Numbered from the stretch's first letter, positions 1-9,564 are shown. The stretch: 64,000 nt of DNA from JANELJ01 sp024511395 (GCA_963681975.1 OY820613.1:1674001-1738000); one strand, 5' to 3'. Made by a program: numbers and translations. Notes: generated from the letters alone by a model not told the origin.

Positions 1-222
1 TTATCGAAGGTCATCAGCTCACCGTGGATCAGATTCCAGTCACCTTCCGGGCGGTTCATGGCATTTTCAGGCAGCTCGATGGAGTTCTGTATTCGGGTAT
101 CGGTCAGTGGATCGGCGGTGCCAGTAGCCAGTATGCTGCTCTCCGGAACTTCCAAGGCTGGGAATCCGGCTGGCAGATGATAGAGCCTGCCCCATGTGGT
201 GGCCGGTTCAATATTGACGGCC
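1..222 (-). pseudogene. gamma-glutamylcyclotransferase-like gene fragment
   Basis: The minus strand is open and reads through motifs typical of AIG2-type gamma-glutamylcyclotransferases: an IEPATTWGRLYHLPAG stretch, an ILATGTADPL stretch and a GDWNLIHGELMTF stretch. These enzymes release 5-oxoproline from gamma-glutamyl peptides. The upstream side is not a normal start: near 222-228 the frame passes directly into sequence that looks like an IS21-type transposase N-terminus, so the gene was joined to other DNA by recombination. It runs off the left edge of the window. The family match is from memory of motifs, not a search. I treat it as a non-functional remnant in an IS graveyard. Confidence 0.5.
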
Positions 223-224
223 TG

Positions 225-465
225 ACTGTAAGGGTAAACACCTGGATAGTGTTCTTCCAGATGTTCCCGGAGGGTTAAGCCTGTCAGGGTGGGTTCATTG
301 TCCAGTAAGGGAACCAGTTCTGTGTCCCATACGCCTTCCAGTGGATCTTTGCGTGTTCGCCAGTGCCTCTGGCCAGGTTCATTTCGTTCACCTTTTTCTA
401 TCCGTCTTCCGGAGCAGACGCTGATCCCGGCTTTATTGGAGGATACTTCCTGAGATAAACCTGAT
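225..465 (-). pseudogene. IS21-type transposase (IstA-like) N-terminal fragment
   Basis: On the minus strand this stretch encodes a helix-turn-helix-like segment (AGISVCSGRRIEKGE) followed by RHWRTRKDPLEGVWD and LTLREHLEEHYPG. These are characteristic of the N-terminal DNA-binding part of one IS21 IstA subgroup. No DDE catalytic region is present. The fragment is fused in frame at its 3' side to the gamma-glutamylcyclotransferase remnant, and at its 5' side meets an IS66 remnant near 466. It differs from the intact IS21 copy at 10517-13166, so at least two IS21-type elements have visited the region. Confidence 0.5.
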
Positions 466-468
466 TGT

Positions 469-588
469 CGGTGTGCGACGCTTTACAGTTTAATTGAAAC
501 GGCCAAAGCCAATAAACTGGAACCCTTTGCTTATATCCGTTATATCCTGACAGAGTTACCCAAGCTGGGACGCCATGCAGAACCTAGT
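469..588 (+). pseudogene. IS66 family transposase (TnpC) C-terminal fragment
   Basis: The plus frame starting near 475 reads ATLYSLIETAKANKLEPFAY and then IRYILTELPKLG. This is the signature near the C-terminus of IS66 TnpC transposases. Only about 40 codons remain. The fragment abuts the truncated AAA ATPase gene near 588, so an IS66-related event probably caused that truncation. No IS66 terminal repeat was identified. Confidence 0.65.
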
Positions 589-810
589 GCTTTGAGTTGC
601 TTTTTCACCATCTACAAATGTCACGTCAAACGGCGGATTTTCGTACTTGCCGGATAATACCCCAGTCTCCATAGCACGGAGAATACGCGACAAGGTTGTC
701 TTGCCTAAATAGTTACGGCCATATAGAATATTGATCTTTTTAAACTTAGCAACATTATTGCCATTGTCTCTTACAGAAGTATCCCAACAGAAGTCCTGAA
801 ACTCCGCCAT
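588..810 (-). pseudogene. RloC/PrrC-like AAA ATPase gene, N-terminal fragment
   Basis: About 75 codons begin with a natural-looking start (MAEFQDFCW...) and contain a P-loop, NILYGRNYLGKTTLSRI (consensus GxxxxGKT), in a context typical of AAA_13/COG4694 proteins. These include the ABC-type ATPases of RloC and PrrC anticodon nucleases, which cleave tRNA during phage attack and often sit beside restriction systems. The frame is destroyed at about 588 by the junction with IS66 sequence, so the ATPase core and any nuclease domain are absent. It lies just downstream of res in the same direction, consistent with a former defence operon. The exact subfamily is uncertain because only the P-loop region survives. 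Confidence 0.6.
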
Positions 811-873
811 ATTTTTTATAGAATCAATTTTTTGATCTCACCGCTCATAAGCAATCTCTTCGTTGTTCACAGA

Positions 874-3633
874 CTAGCTTACACCGACAATATCCATCAG
901 TTTCCCGTAGTCTGTCACGACATCATATTTCACCTTATCCTTCACAATATGCTCATTGAGCTCGGTAAAAAATTTACGGGCGCATTTAATCTTCGTCTTT
1001 TCGATTTCTCGCAGTTTCATTGAAGACATAGTGCCCTTTGTTTCGGCGACAAAATAAATGTGCTTAACACTTCCTTGCTTGAAGGAGATAGCCCAATCAG
1101 GGTTATAGTCTCCGACCGGAGTAGGAATCAGGAAACCTCTTGGTAGTTTGGCATAGACGACAACTTCGCTGCTTGTATCCAGATCATCAACAAACTTGCG
1201 TTCCACATCGGAATCAGTGATACAGTAGTCATAGATGTGGTTGTTGAGCTTTCCGGTAGCGCGCGAGAAGTCTTGCCCTGTTTGCGCGGCAGTAAAAATA
1301 TCCGTGTTATAACGATCCTCGATCTCATCGTAACAGAGTTGCTCGATTATGGCAGTCGCTTTTTGCTCGCTGATCAGTCTCGATGCCTCGGCAATGAAGT
1401 GCTCCGGATTCATTTTAAACTGATCGAAAATAACGGCTTGTACGCCAGCTAGTATCTTCACCACGGTCTTGCGGGTAAGGTGCACATTCTCAGCAATCTT
1501 GCCGATCAGATCATACTTCACAGCTGAATGGGCAAATTCCCCATATTCTGTTGTAGTTTCAGAAACCTTGAAACTTTCTCCTGAATTCAGTTCTTCATCA
1601 GTTATGACTGCTTTTTGCTCACCCTTCTGGATAGTGTATTGAAGCGGTGTTACATTAAGGTGTTTATCAAGTGTGTCAATCGATTTTCTAATCAACTCAT
1701 TACTTTCAAACTCCACCCGATAGACAGCCTTATGGTTGATGCGAGACCAGAGCTCCTGGAACGCTTTCTTTTCAAAATTACTATTGAGCGGATTGGTCTT
1801 TGGCTTCCGTCCGTCATCGATCTTCGGCAACTTGGTCACATCAAACACACTGTCGATCAGATCGATAATCTGGTCTGAAAAGGGCTTTAGATCTTCAGGC
1901 AGTTCAGCAAGTTTACCTTCGTCCTTCGCGGCATGATATGCATCGGTAATAGTGTCATTATCGTCCGTGTAATCATTTTTGAGTAGATATCGGTAAATCT
2001 GTTTGGCCATTTGCAGTGTAACCTCCACCGGCCCATCCTCGGTATCCAGCAGCTTGCCTGTGAAATTGGCCTTACGGGGGCGAGCCGACAGTGTTTCTGC
2101 GATCTCGGTTTGCAGACCTGAGACAAATTCCTTGTAACTCTCACTGGCGACAACGGTCAGGATATTGATATCGTGAACGGTCGCAGGCAGATCCATACGC
2201 TCACCGTGCTGATCAACGGATATGCGCAAGCCACGCCCGACCTCCTGGCGGCGTGATATCGTATTGTCACTGTGTTTGAGCATACACATGACAAAGACAT
2301 TCGGGTTGTCCCAGCCCTCACGCAGTGCTGAGTGCGAAAAAATGAAACGTGTTGGCTCGGCAAATGAAAGAAGTCGTTCCTTGTCCTTTAGGATGAGGTC
2401 ATAAGCGTCCACATCGGTTGCCAAGCCTTTATCGTCACCACTTCTGCTTACTTTTGGATCTTTAAGTTTTCCTTTCTTGTCAATCGCAAAGTAGCCATTG
2501 TGCGTGCTACTTTCATCAATGCCGGACAGATATTCCCGGTATGCCTTGTTATCAATCGCCAGCTCAGATAGATATTCGTCTTTCAACCAGACATATTCTT
2601 GCTCAAAGACGCGGGCATACTCGCCCTTTTCATCGTCCTGATCATAGTCACGATATTTGACGACCTCATCGATGAAGAAGAGGGACAATACCTTAATGCC
2701 CTGGGAAAAAAGCTGCTTTTCTTTATCCAGGTGTGCCTTGATAGTTTCGCGGATCTGAATACGCCGAATATCGCTTTCATTCACATCGCCAATCGCCTCA
2801 CCCGCATGCAACACGATGCCATTGGTGAACTCAACCGTGTCCTGGTTATAGTCGATCTGTGAGATGGTGAAGCCGTCTCTATACTGATCCATCTCTCCCG
2901 ATTCAACAAATAGGTCACGCCCAAATTCCAGCCGTCGGAGCTGGCGTTTTATCTCACCGGACTTCAGCTTTATTTCGAGTTCTATCCGTGCAACAGGCGC
3001 CTTTTTTGATATATCAATGCATTCAAGATAAAGATAGGCATTGGTGCCTGCCAGACCACGTGTCTGGATACCACGCACGGCAATCTTTTTGACCAGCTTC
3101 TGGTTATAGGCATCGAGCGCATCAAGGCGGTGAACCTTGAGGTGGTTGGTTCTGTGCGTTGCTGAATAACGCAAAATCATCAGCGGATTGAATTTTGGCA
3201 GGGCATCGAGAGTCGCCTTGCCTTCCATCTTCTGCGGTTCATCCAGAATCAATATTGGGCAGTTTCTACTGATCACATCGATAGGTCGACGAGACTGAAA
3301 ATCATCCAGCTCGTCATATATACGGCGATTGTCTGCACCGCGAGCATTGAACGCCTGGATATTGATGATCATGACGTTGATCCCCGCATCAGACGAAAAA
3401 CTCTCCAACTCGTGTAGTCGTTTGGAGTTGTAGATAAAGAACCGGGCTTTCTTACTGTAGCACTCCGTAAAATGATCAGCGGTGATCTGGAAGGACTTAT
3501 AGATACCCTCACGAATCGCGATGCTGGGTACCATAATGATGAACTTTGACCAGCCATAACGCTTGTTCATCTCGAAAATGGTTTTGATATAGCAATAGGT
3601 TTTGCCGGTGCCGGTTTCCATCTCAATATCGAG
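874..3633 (-). pseudogene. res: type III restriction enzyme Res, 3' part (interrupted by IS)
   Basis: This holds about 920 codons of the Res subunit, an ATP-dependent translocase/nuclease. Visible motifs in order: Walker A METGTGKTY, DEAD-like ILDEPQ, helicase motif V-like FSHSALREGWDNPNVF, motif VI-like RRQEVGRGLR, and near the C-terminus a PD-(D/E)XK endonuclease pattern with NPDW followed by VAETKG. The N-terminal part lies at 5131-5467; the two are separated by an IS5-like element with a 7-bp duplication, so the reading frame was continuous before insertion (…NLD|IEMETGTGKT). An in-frame ATG at 3619-3621 could start a protein lacking the N-terminal Q-motif region, but its P-loop would be at the very terminus. 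Probably inactive. Confidence 0.9.
3627..3633. repeat. 7-bp target-site duplication of the IS5-like element
   Basis: TATCGAG is present here and again at 5131-5137, exactly at the two borders of the IS. Removing the element plus one heptamer restores an open res frame. Confidence 0.85.
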
Positions 3634-5130
3634 TTCAACCTGAATAATACCGTTTTAAGCCTGACATCAAGCCAGGTTTAAAGCGGCTGATTGTTCTGGT
3701 TTGATAAAATATCCCATCAAACCGGAAATAATTTTGAGCCACAAAAGCCGGAGCTTATTGAGGATCTTTCTTAAGTTATGTCCAGCGGCCACCATAACCA
3801 CATTAATGGCATCACCGACTGCACCTTTGAGGTAGCAGCGGTCTAAACGGCCATCGTTTTTCATATGACCGATTTCAGGCTCAATCGCACTGCGCCGTTT
3901 TAATGCCTTTTTAATACTTCGGGTAACGCCTCGCTTCTGACCTGAGATAAAAACTTTAGTGTCTTTTACTTCATGTCCACGATAACCCCGGTCAACAAAG
4001 CATTGTTCCGGCTGTACGGCTGTAAACTGTTTTATCTGTTCCAGTTGTGGCAGCAAGGTATGTCCATCATAAGGATTGCCCGGACAACTTTGAGCGCCAA
4101 TAACAAAGCCTTCCTTGTTAGTTACCGCGATACTGGTTTTAACACCAAATTCATAAGGCTTATGAGCTTTGCCTTTACTGATACACTCGACTTCCGGTGC
4201 ATGTAAACTGTAAAGCTTGTTCTTACTGTGCTGCTCCTGCTCAATTAGTTTCTGAGCCTGTTTTAGAGCTACTTCAAACAGAGACTGAATATCAACAGAA
4301 TAGTTGGGCAGTTGTCGTTCAATATCCCGTTTAACACGACCTAAACGGGATTTCAGTTTATTGTTCATTTTCTTCATGCGTTTAAATTGTTTTGCATGTG
4401 CATAACGACTGGCCATTAGTACATATTGCGGCCCAACCCGATTATAGTTCTGGCGCAGTTTAATACCGTGCTCTTTGGACAGTTTAACCAGGTTTTCTCT
4501 GGCTTTGTTCAGGAGCTTTGAATCGGCTGGAAAAGTGATGTTCTTTTCCTGTACGGTAGTATCTACCGTGACTTTCTTTAAACTACCGGGCTTTATGGTT
4601 TTACTCTTTAGTCCGGCTTTAATGGTTTCAATCAGTAATTTTTCACTGCCTGATTTACCCAGCCGGTTACGCCATTTGGTCATGGTCACAGGGTGTATAG
4701 GCATTTTATGCTGAAAGTATTCTTCTCCACAAAAATATTGCCAGTACGGATTTTCTGTCCAGCCTTTTACTACCTGTTCATCCGATAAATCATGCAGGTG
4801 TTTCAGGTAATGCAATCCTGCAATCAATCGAGTGCGTATGGCAGGAGCACCTTTAGTGGATACAAACAGAGCGCCCCATTCTTTATCAGGACTTTCCCAA
4901 TCTATGTGTTTTGATAACTTAATCAACTCATGGTTTATGTCCAGCATGTTTTCAGGGCGCATCCTGAACAGGTCTTCCTGAGGTATTTTTGGCTGTTTCT
5001 TTGGCTTCATTCTGGTCTGGAAATTTGCAAGGTAATAAGGCTTATTTTACCAAAAACCTGCAAATTTAACACCCATAATTCGCCAACATTTCTTTATAAA
5101 TCAATGTGCTATGATTTATTCAGGTCGGAC
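3634..5130 (-). mobile_element. IS5-like insertion sequence, complete copy, in res
   Basis: A 1497-bp element. The two ends share ACCTGAATAA as inverted terminal sequence (3639-3648 on the plus strand as the left end, 5115-5124 inverted at the right), with weaker similarity outside it. It is flanked by identical TATCGAG heptamers at 3627-3633 and 5131-5137. It encodes one DDE transposase on the minus strand. The clean duplication and intact transposase indicate a recent insertion that split res. Confidence 0.85.
3667..5010 (-). CDS. IS5-like/IS1182-like DDE transposase
   Basis: 447 codons. The protein cuts and joins the IS ends. It has an N-terminal DUF772-like region (LFRMRPENMLDINHELIKL…), then candidate catalytic segments: KVTVDTTVQEK for the first Asp, CFVDRGYRGHE for the second Asp, and AIEPEIGHMKNDGRLDR for the Glu region. 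This is the arrangement of the long IS5/IS1182 transposases. A truncated, slightly diverged copy lies at 9905-10516. The reading frame is uninterrupted, so the element may still be mobile. Assignment to IS5 versus IS1182 is not certain without a search. Confidence 0.85.
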   Translation of the reverse strand: MKPKKQPKIPQEDLFRMRPENMLDINHELIKLSKHIDWESPDKEWGALFVSTKGAPAIRTRLIAGLHYLKHLHDLSDEQVVKGWTENPYWQYFCGEEYFQHKMPIHPVTMTKWRNRLGKSGSEKLLIETIKAGLKSKTIKPGSLKKVTVDTTVQEKNITFPADSKLLNKARENLVKLSKEHGIKLRQNYNRVGPQYVLMASRYAHAKQFKRMKKMNNKLKSRLGRVKRDIERQLPNYSVDIQSLFEVALKQAQKLIEQEQHSKNKLYSLHAPEVECISKGKAHKPYEFGVKTSIAVTNKEGFVIGAQSCPGNPYDGHTLLPQLEQIKQFTAVQPEQCFVDRGYRGHEVKDTKVFISGQKRGVTRSIKKALKRRSAIEPEIGHMKNDGRLDRCYLKGAVGDAINVVMVAAGHNLRKILNKLRLLWLKIISGLMGYFIKPEQSAALNLA

Positions 5131-5467
5131 TATCGAGATTGATCCTGGCTCCAGGCTTGTAATTCTTCGGTTTCGTTTTGATCAGTCCTTTCTTGTCAAC
5201 CTCGGTAAAATCGAACAGAGATCTTGATTGAGACAGGTTCTGCCGTTTCTGCACGGCTTGAATGTTCGTCAGAAGCTGCCCATCAGTCAATCCAATATCC
5301 GCATTCCTGAAGCCCTCATCAAATGTTGATATCTGCATCTGATCTGCTTTACCGGGATCGATACGATAGCTAAGTCCCGTACTCATCGGTTGGCCAGCGA
5401 AGCAATCAACGACGGCATTAACCGCATTTGTTTGATAAGGCTGAACCTTGAACTTAAGCTTCATCAC
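5131..5467 (-). pseudogene. res: type III restriction enzyme Res, 5' part
   Basis: The N-terminus of Res (MKLKFKVQPYQTNAVNAVVD…, with a LLTNIQAVQKRQN motif) typical of type III Res proteins. The frame reaches …GARINLD and then enters the IS, ending after three codons. The likely start is the ATG at 5464 (a GTG lies just before). It overlaps the stop of a 57-codon ORF (TGATG), implying translational coupling. The rest of the gene is at 874-3633. Confidence 0.85.
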
Positions 5468-5637
5468 ACCACCTCACAATAAACTGTTGTAGATTTTGCA
5501 ATAGTTGCATGCCGGCCTGGCCCGGTTAATATGCAAGATAGGTCTACAAAGTGACATGGCCTATTCTCAATACTGTGAAATAAAGCCTCATCTCCTGTTA
5601 TAACAATATGATCATGGTATCTGATAACAGCCATCAT
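5464..5637 (-). CDS. small coupled ORF (57 aa) between the DUF4276 gene and res
   Basis: A short ORF filling the whole gap between the DUF4276 gene and res. Its first ATG (5637) overlaps the upstream stop as ATGA; a second ATG follows at 5634. Its TGA overlaps the res start as TGATG. Tight overlaps on both sides mark a translated operon member. The peptide begins MMAVIRYHDHIVITGDEALF and has two internal Cys residues plus one near the C-terminus. I see no signal peptide or membrane segment and do not recognise a family. It could be a small regulator or subunit of the restriction system, or a coupling ORF only. Confidence 0.6.
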   Translation of the reverse strand: MMAVIRYHDHIVITGDEALFHSIENRPCHFVDLSCILTGPGRHATIAKSTTVYCEVV

Positions 5638-6320
5638 ACTGACTCACCTACTATATTTTCAAAGGTAGCGATCCAGTTATTAAAAAGCGGACACATTTTC
5701 CTCATCTTCGTTATACCTGTTTTATCCGCTATCGCTATACCTGTTGTTGTTTTTGCAAATTTTCCACTCCGTGACCACTGATCAAGCCGTTTGGATGGCG
5801 CTGTATGCGGACTATTATTGATCGCTTCGGGTTCACCACACTCGGCTAACACGTCTGAAACATTGTTTTCATCAATATCCAGTTCCTCAGCCAAAGCCGC
5901 GCTGTCGCTAAACAATAGCGCCTCAAATTCGTGGATAGCCATATAGGGAATAAAGCGCCGCTCAGCTTGTTGTTCTCTAAAAAGAGCATCTACTTCCTCT
6001 TTGGTCGCCTGATGGATGCATAAAGCTATTTGTTCTGGGGATGCATTAGGCGCAACCCTGTCAAGCCCTGGCCATTCTTTTGTGCCATAGTAATCAACAA
6101 AAGTCGTGATGTAGGTATCGGTACGCTGCCTTAAATGCAATGCCAGATCATTTTTAACACGCCCAAAACGAACATCTCCGCCTTTCTGGCCAGGTTTACT
6201 CACCTGAGTTGCGCTGATAAAAATCATCTTTTCAGCTAGGTAAGGCCTTAAAATCGATTCAATAAAGATTTGCTCTGTCTTACCTTCAACTATGGCGAGC
6301 ACCTCTATGTAATTACTCAT
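5634..6320 (-). CDS. DUF4276 family TOPRIM-like protein
   Basis: 228 codons. The N-terminus, VLAIVEGKTEQIFIESILRPYL, has the Glu-containing first motif of TOPRIM folds, and FVDYYGTKEWPG supplies a candidate acidic second motif. This is the pattern of DUF4276 proteins. They regularly follow AAA15/AAA21 ATPases and are thought to be nucleases working with them. The start ATG lies inside the end of the ATPase gene (overlap 6313-6320), so the two are translated together. The pair recalls the PARIS (AAA15 plus DUF4435 TOPRIM) and OLD/Gabija logic, but the TOPRIM family differs. It sits inside a type III R-M operon, which supports an anti-phage role. Function is inferred. Confidence 0.8.
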   Translation of the reverse strand: MSNYIEVLAIVEGKTEQIFIESILRPYLAEKMIFISATQVSKPGQKGGDVRFGRVKNDLALHLRQRTDTYITTFVDYYGTKEWPGLDRVAPNASPEQIALCIHQATKEEVDALFREQQAERRFIPYMAIHEFEALLFSDSAALAEELDIDENNVSDVLAECGEPEAINNSPHTAPSKRLDQWSRSGKFAKTTTGIAIADKTGITKMRKMCPLFNNWIATFENIVGESV

Positions 6321-7422
6321 AGGTGGGCCCTCCAGTAATCACATTTTTCGTCCAGAGTTCACCAACGGAATAACGCTCAAGCCATTCAGAAAAATCAGTT
6401 TCATTTAATCTTTCAAAGGAAGAGGCGCCATCTTTCCGGTTAACAACAATAATGTCATTAATTGCAAACTGATCAATCAATGCCGGCGACTGGGTCGCTA
6501 CAATCACCTGGGTACGTTGCGCTGCTTGCTGGATTAGTTCAGCCAGAATGACAATTGCTGCTGGGTGCAGCCCCAATTCCGGCTCATCAATAATGATGGT
6601 TGACGGTGGCTTGGGCTGTAATAGCGCAGTGGTCAGGCAAATAAACCGTAGCGTGCCATCAGATAAATGATAGGGCTGCATCGGATAGTCTGAGCCTTTT
6701 TGTGACCAGCTAAGGTTAACTTCTTCTTTTGCGCCGCGTTGTGTTGGCTCCAGCAGAAAATCATCAAAGAACGGTGTAACCAGGCGAATAGCATTGATGA
6801 TTGTTTTATATTCCCGAGTATGCTGTTGCCTCATTTTTAAGAGGAAGGGCGCTATATTGGCGGCATCCGTGCGCAGCACCTTATTGTCCTGCACAATTTC
6901 ATAATGACGACTTCCAGCCGTCGCGCTAGTGTCATGGAAGTGATAGATCTGCCATGATGCAATGGCATCGTAAACGGGGCGTGAGTATTTTGCATCCGGC
7001 TTGTTGTTTTTAACCTCGGCTACCATAAGCGAAGTTCCATCATCACTGTTGCCCAGATCCCACCAGCCTGTCCGACCACCAGCGTAATACCTTGCCTCTT
7101 GTACAATGGCACAGGTATCATTGGGTGTTGGAACCAAAGTAAAGCAGTAACCTCGTGTACCAAAACGGGTTTCAAATACCATCTTATCGGTGGTCTTTCG
7201 ACCATTAAACAGCAAATCACCGGCACCGCCACTATCAATTACATAACGATTCAGATTGCTATCAATCAGCGCACGCAACATCTTGAAAAAGGAGATCAGA
7301 TTACTTTTACCAGTACCATTTGCTCCGACAATGACATTAAGATTGCTCAGCTTAAAATCAACCAGCTCGCGGATGGACTTAAACCCCTTGATGGTCAACT
7401 TTTCTAAGGAAGTATTCATCAT
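6313..7422 (-). CDS. AAA15/AAA21-type SMC-like ATPase, partner of DUF4276 protein
   Basis: 369 codons. Walker A GANGTGKS is at about residues 33-40 after LEKLTIKGFKSI, the typical start of OLD-type/AAA_21 ATPases. An ABC-like signature region (HLSDGTLRFICL) and Walker B IIIDEPELGLHP follow, and then ATQSPALIDQF (H-loop region). No TOPRIM domain is fused at the C-terminus; that activity is supplied by the overlapping next gene. It starts 6 nt after the mod stop with AGGGG upstream, so it belongs to the mod-res operon. The likely role is sensing of phage activity and activation of the DUF4276 partner, inferred from similar two-gene systems. Confidence 0.85.
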   Translation of the reverse strand: MMNTSLEKLTIKGFKSIRELVDFKLSNLNVIVGANGTGKSNLISFFKMLRALIDSNLNRYVIDSGGAGDLLFNGRKTTDKMVFETRFGTRGYCFTLVPTPNDTCAIVQEARYYAGGRTGWWDLGNSDDGTSLMVAEVKNNKPDAKYSRPVYDAIASWQIYHFHDTSATAGSRHYEIVQDNKVLRTDAANIAPFLLKMRQQHTREYKTIINAIRLVTPFFDDFLLEPTQRGAKEEVNLSWSQKGSDYPMQPYHLSDGTLRFICLTTALLQPKPPSTIIIDEPELGLHPAAIVILAELIQQAAQRTQVIVATQSPALIDQFAINDIIVVNRKDGASSFERLNETDFSEWLERYSVGELWTKNVITGGPTYE

Positions 7423-7428
7423 GATCCC

Positions 7429-8565
7429 CTAAATCGATTTCACGTCAGTTGCAGAGGAAAGCTGGCGGAAGATTTGATCGACGTTGATCTTGACTGCATC
7501 AGAAACAAAACCATTGTCGCGGAACACCACGCGCATCGGTTCGTACCTGGCGAGCTCCTTAACAAAATCCTCCGTAATGCCTGTATTGAAGCAGGCAATC
7601 AGGTCATAAGGCTCTTCATTAACGAAAAAAACCGTTTTCCCTTGTATCATCTCACTGCGAATGGGAAGCGTCAGGTCAACGCCCCAGTCCACCAGCACCT
7701 GGAAGAGCAAGTCTTCTGGATTGTCACGCCCCGGCTTGATATTCCTATTTCCACCATCCTCAGCATTCAACATAATAGTTGCATGAGCAAAGCTCCCCGA
7801 TCCAGAGTAGAAATCCATAACCAGATCGCCATCTCCAGTCTTAGACTTTAATAGTCGCATTAAGAGTTTAAGCGGTTTCTTCCCATTCTTGAAGCTCACA
7901 CCTCCTTCGCCATCCAATCCTGTTGTTCTAATATCAGTCCAAAGATCTCCTGGGTGAATAGTTGCATTATCATCAGCAAATATTAGCTGCACGCGTGGCT
8001 TTGATGACGTATCGGAGAATCCAGACCGAACAAAGTAGGTCAATCCTGATTCAGTTCTTACAAAAAACACTGCATTGGTATTAATTTTCTTTTTCTCTTT
8101 AGCCAGCTTCAGCACACTTGCTGATGTAGCGCATCGACATATTCGCCACGCATTTTCAAAGCACCATGAAAATTTCTGATCAGCAGGGAGGCCCGTTTCT
8201 TTAAATGCATCTGAAACAGACCGTAACTGTATATTTACTGAAATTTTATCGAGTTCATCAATGGATATGTGAGAGTTGCTCGTACTTATTGCTTCGCCAA
8301 TTATTTGCCTGCTAGACTTTGTCAGTCCCTTTAAAAATATATTGTATTCGCTATCCCATTTGTCCTTTGGTATTCCATCGAATTTCATTCCTTGAATTCC
8401 AGTCTTGGAGCAAAGCACAACATATTCTTTAAGCTTCGGAATAGTTCCATATTTTTTAACCGAGCCCATTTTTAAACCACTCGACTCACTCATTTTAACG
8501 CAAATTATTTTTCTATTATTCCACCCAAATATTTCATCGATAATTGCTATAATATTAGAAACGCG
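7429..8565 (-). pseudogene. mod: type III DNA methyltransferase Mod, C-terminal part
   Basis: The frame continues upstream of the first ATG (8493) to the IS30 border (…DEIFGWNN…VKMSESSG…), so this is a 5'-truncated gene. It contains the AdoMet-binding motif VMDFYSGSGSFAHA and the C-terminal region typical of Mod (LLFQVLVDWGVDLTLPI). In this beta-class methylase the catalytic DPPY motif lies before the AdoMet motif, in the missing half. The protein cannot methylate. With res also split, the restriction system is dead on both sides. The lost 5' half is not seen elsewhere in the window. Confidence 0.85.
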
Positions 8566-8568
8566 GAT

Positions 8569-9564
8569 TCAACTCTGAAGTGCAACACATGAAATTCCGG
8601 TTCTTGCAAATGATTTCTGCATTGCCTGGGATGGAGTAAGAAAGTTAAGACTCTTTCCTGGTCTATTATTCAGTTTTTCCATCACGTTGTAAACCTCTTC
8701 ATCAGTCACTGTTTTAAAATCTGTATTTTTAGGAAAATATTGTCTTATCAAACCGTTCGTATTTTCATTCAGGCCACGTTCCCAGGAGGAGTATGGGTGG
8801 GCGAAATAAAAAGCAGTATCAAGTTCTTTACTAATCTTTTCATGATAAGCAAACTCTTTTCCATTGTCTGCTGTAATACTATGGAGTCTGTCTTTAAATG
8901 GCTCCAATAGCTGGATTGTCGCCTGAGTTACCCGGTCAGCACGTTTACCATTCACTTTAGCAACCAAAGTGTAGAGCGTTTTTCTTTCCACAATGGTGAC
9001 CAAAGCTCCACTATGGCCTTTACCAATGACGGTATCAATTTCCCAGTCGCCAACCCGCCTTTTATCATCAATCATTCCGGGACGCTTATCTATAGAAACC
9101 CTGTTAACTATCTGCCCACGGCTGTGCTTGCCATTGCTTCTGCGTTTTTGGTATTTCTTTCCCTGACACCTTAAATACTGGTATAAATCGCCACCTTGTT
9201 TTTTGTCATTCCATATATACTGATAAATGCGCTCATGACTGATAGCTATACTCTTATCCTTTAACAACCAAGCGGATATCTGTTCCGGACTCCATTGCTG
9301 CTGAGATAATTTTTCCTCAACAATCTCAATCAAAGCCTTCGTCATTTTAACGGCTTTAGAAGCAAGCTTTCGCCGCTCAACGGCTTTTTTATGCGCCTGT
9401 TTGGGTCGGTAACCACGCAGTCCTGTATTACGCTTAAGCTCCCGGCTTATTGTGGATTTATTAACTCCGATTTGCCGGGCAATTTCAGTCTGAGTGAAAT
9501 CCATTTTATTTAGTTGAAAAATGTAGTATCTTTGTTCCTGTGTCAACTGTTTGTATGTTCTCAT
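8569..9564 (-). CDS. IS30 family transposase
   Basis: 331 codons. An N-terminal helix-turn-helix (YKQLTQEQRYYIFQL… TQTEIARQIGVNKSTISREL) binds the IS ends. The DDE catalytic core is visible as WEIDTVIGKG, ITADNGKEF and WERGLNENTNGLIRQYFPK. Length and domain order are normal for IS30. The gene ends 3 nt from the left inverted repeat, typical of compact IS elements. The frame is intact, so it may be active. Confidence 0.93.
   Translation of the reverse strand: MRTYKQLTQEQRYYIFQLNKMDFTQTEIARQIGVNKSTISRELKRNTGLRGYRPKQAHKKAVERRKLASKAVKMTKALIEIVEEKLSQQQWSPEQISAWLLKDKSIAISHERIYQYIWNDKKQGGDLYQYLRCQGKKYQKRRSNGKHSRGQIVNRVSIDKRPGMIDDKRRVGDWEIDTVIGKGHSGALVTIVERKTLYTLVAKVNGKRADRVTQATIQLLEPFKDRLHSITADNGKEFAYHEKISKELDTAFYFAHPYSSWERGLNENTNGLIRQYFPKNTDFKTVTDEEVYNVMEKLNNRPGKSLNFLTPSQAMQKSFARTGISCVALQS

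Noticed and set aside
6313..7422. Calling the AAA/DUF4276 pair PARIS
   Set aside because: PARIS uses a DUF4435 TOPRIM protein; here the second protein has DUF4276-type motifs, so only the general logic is shared.
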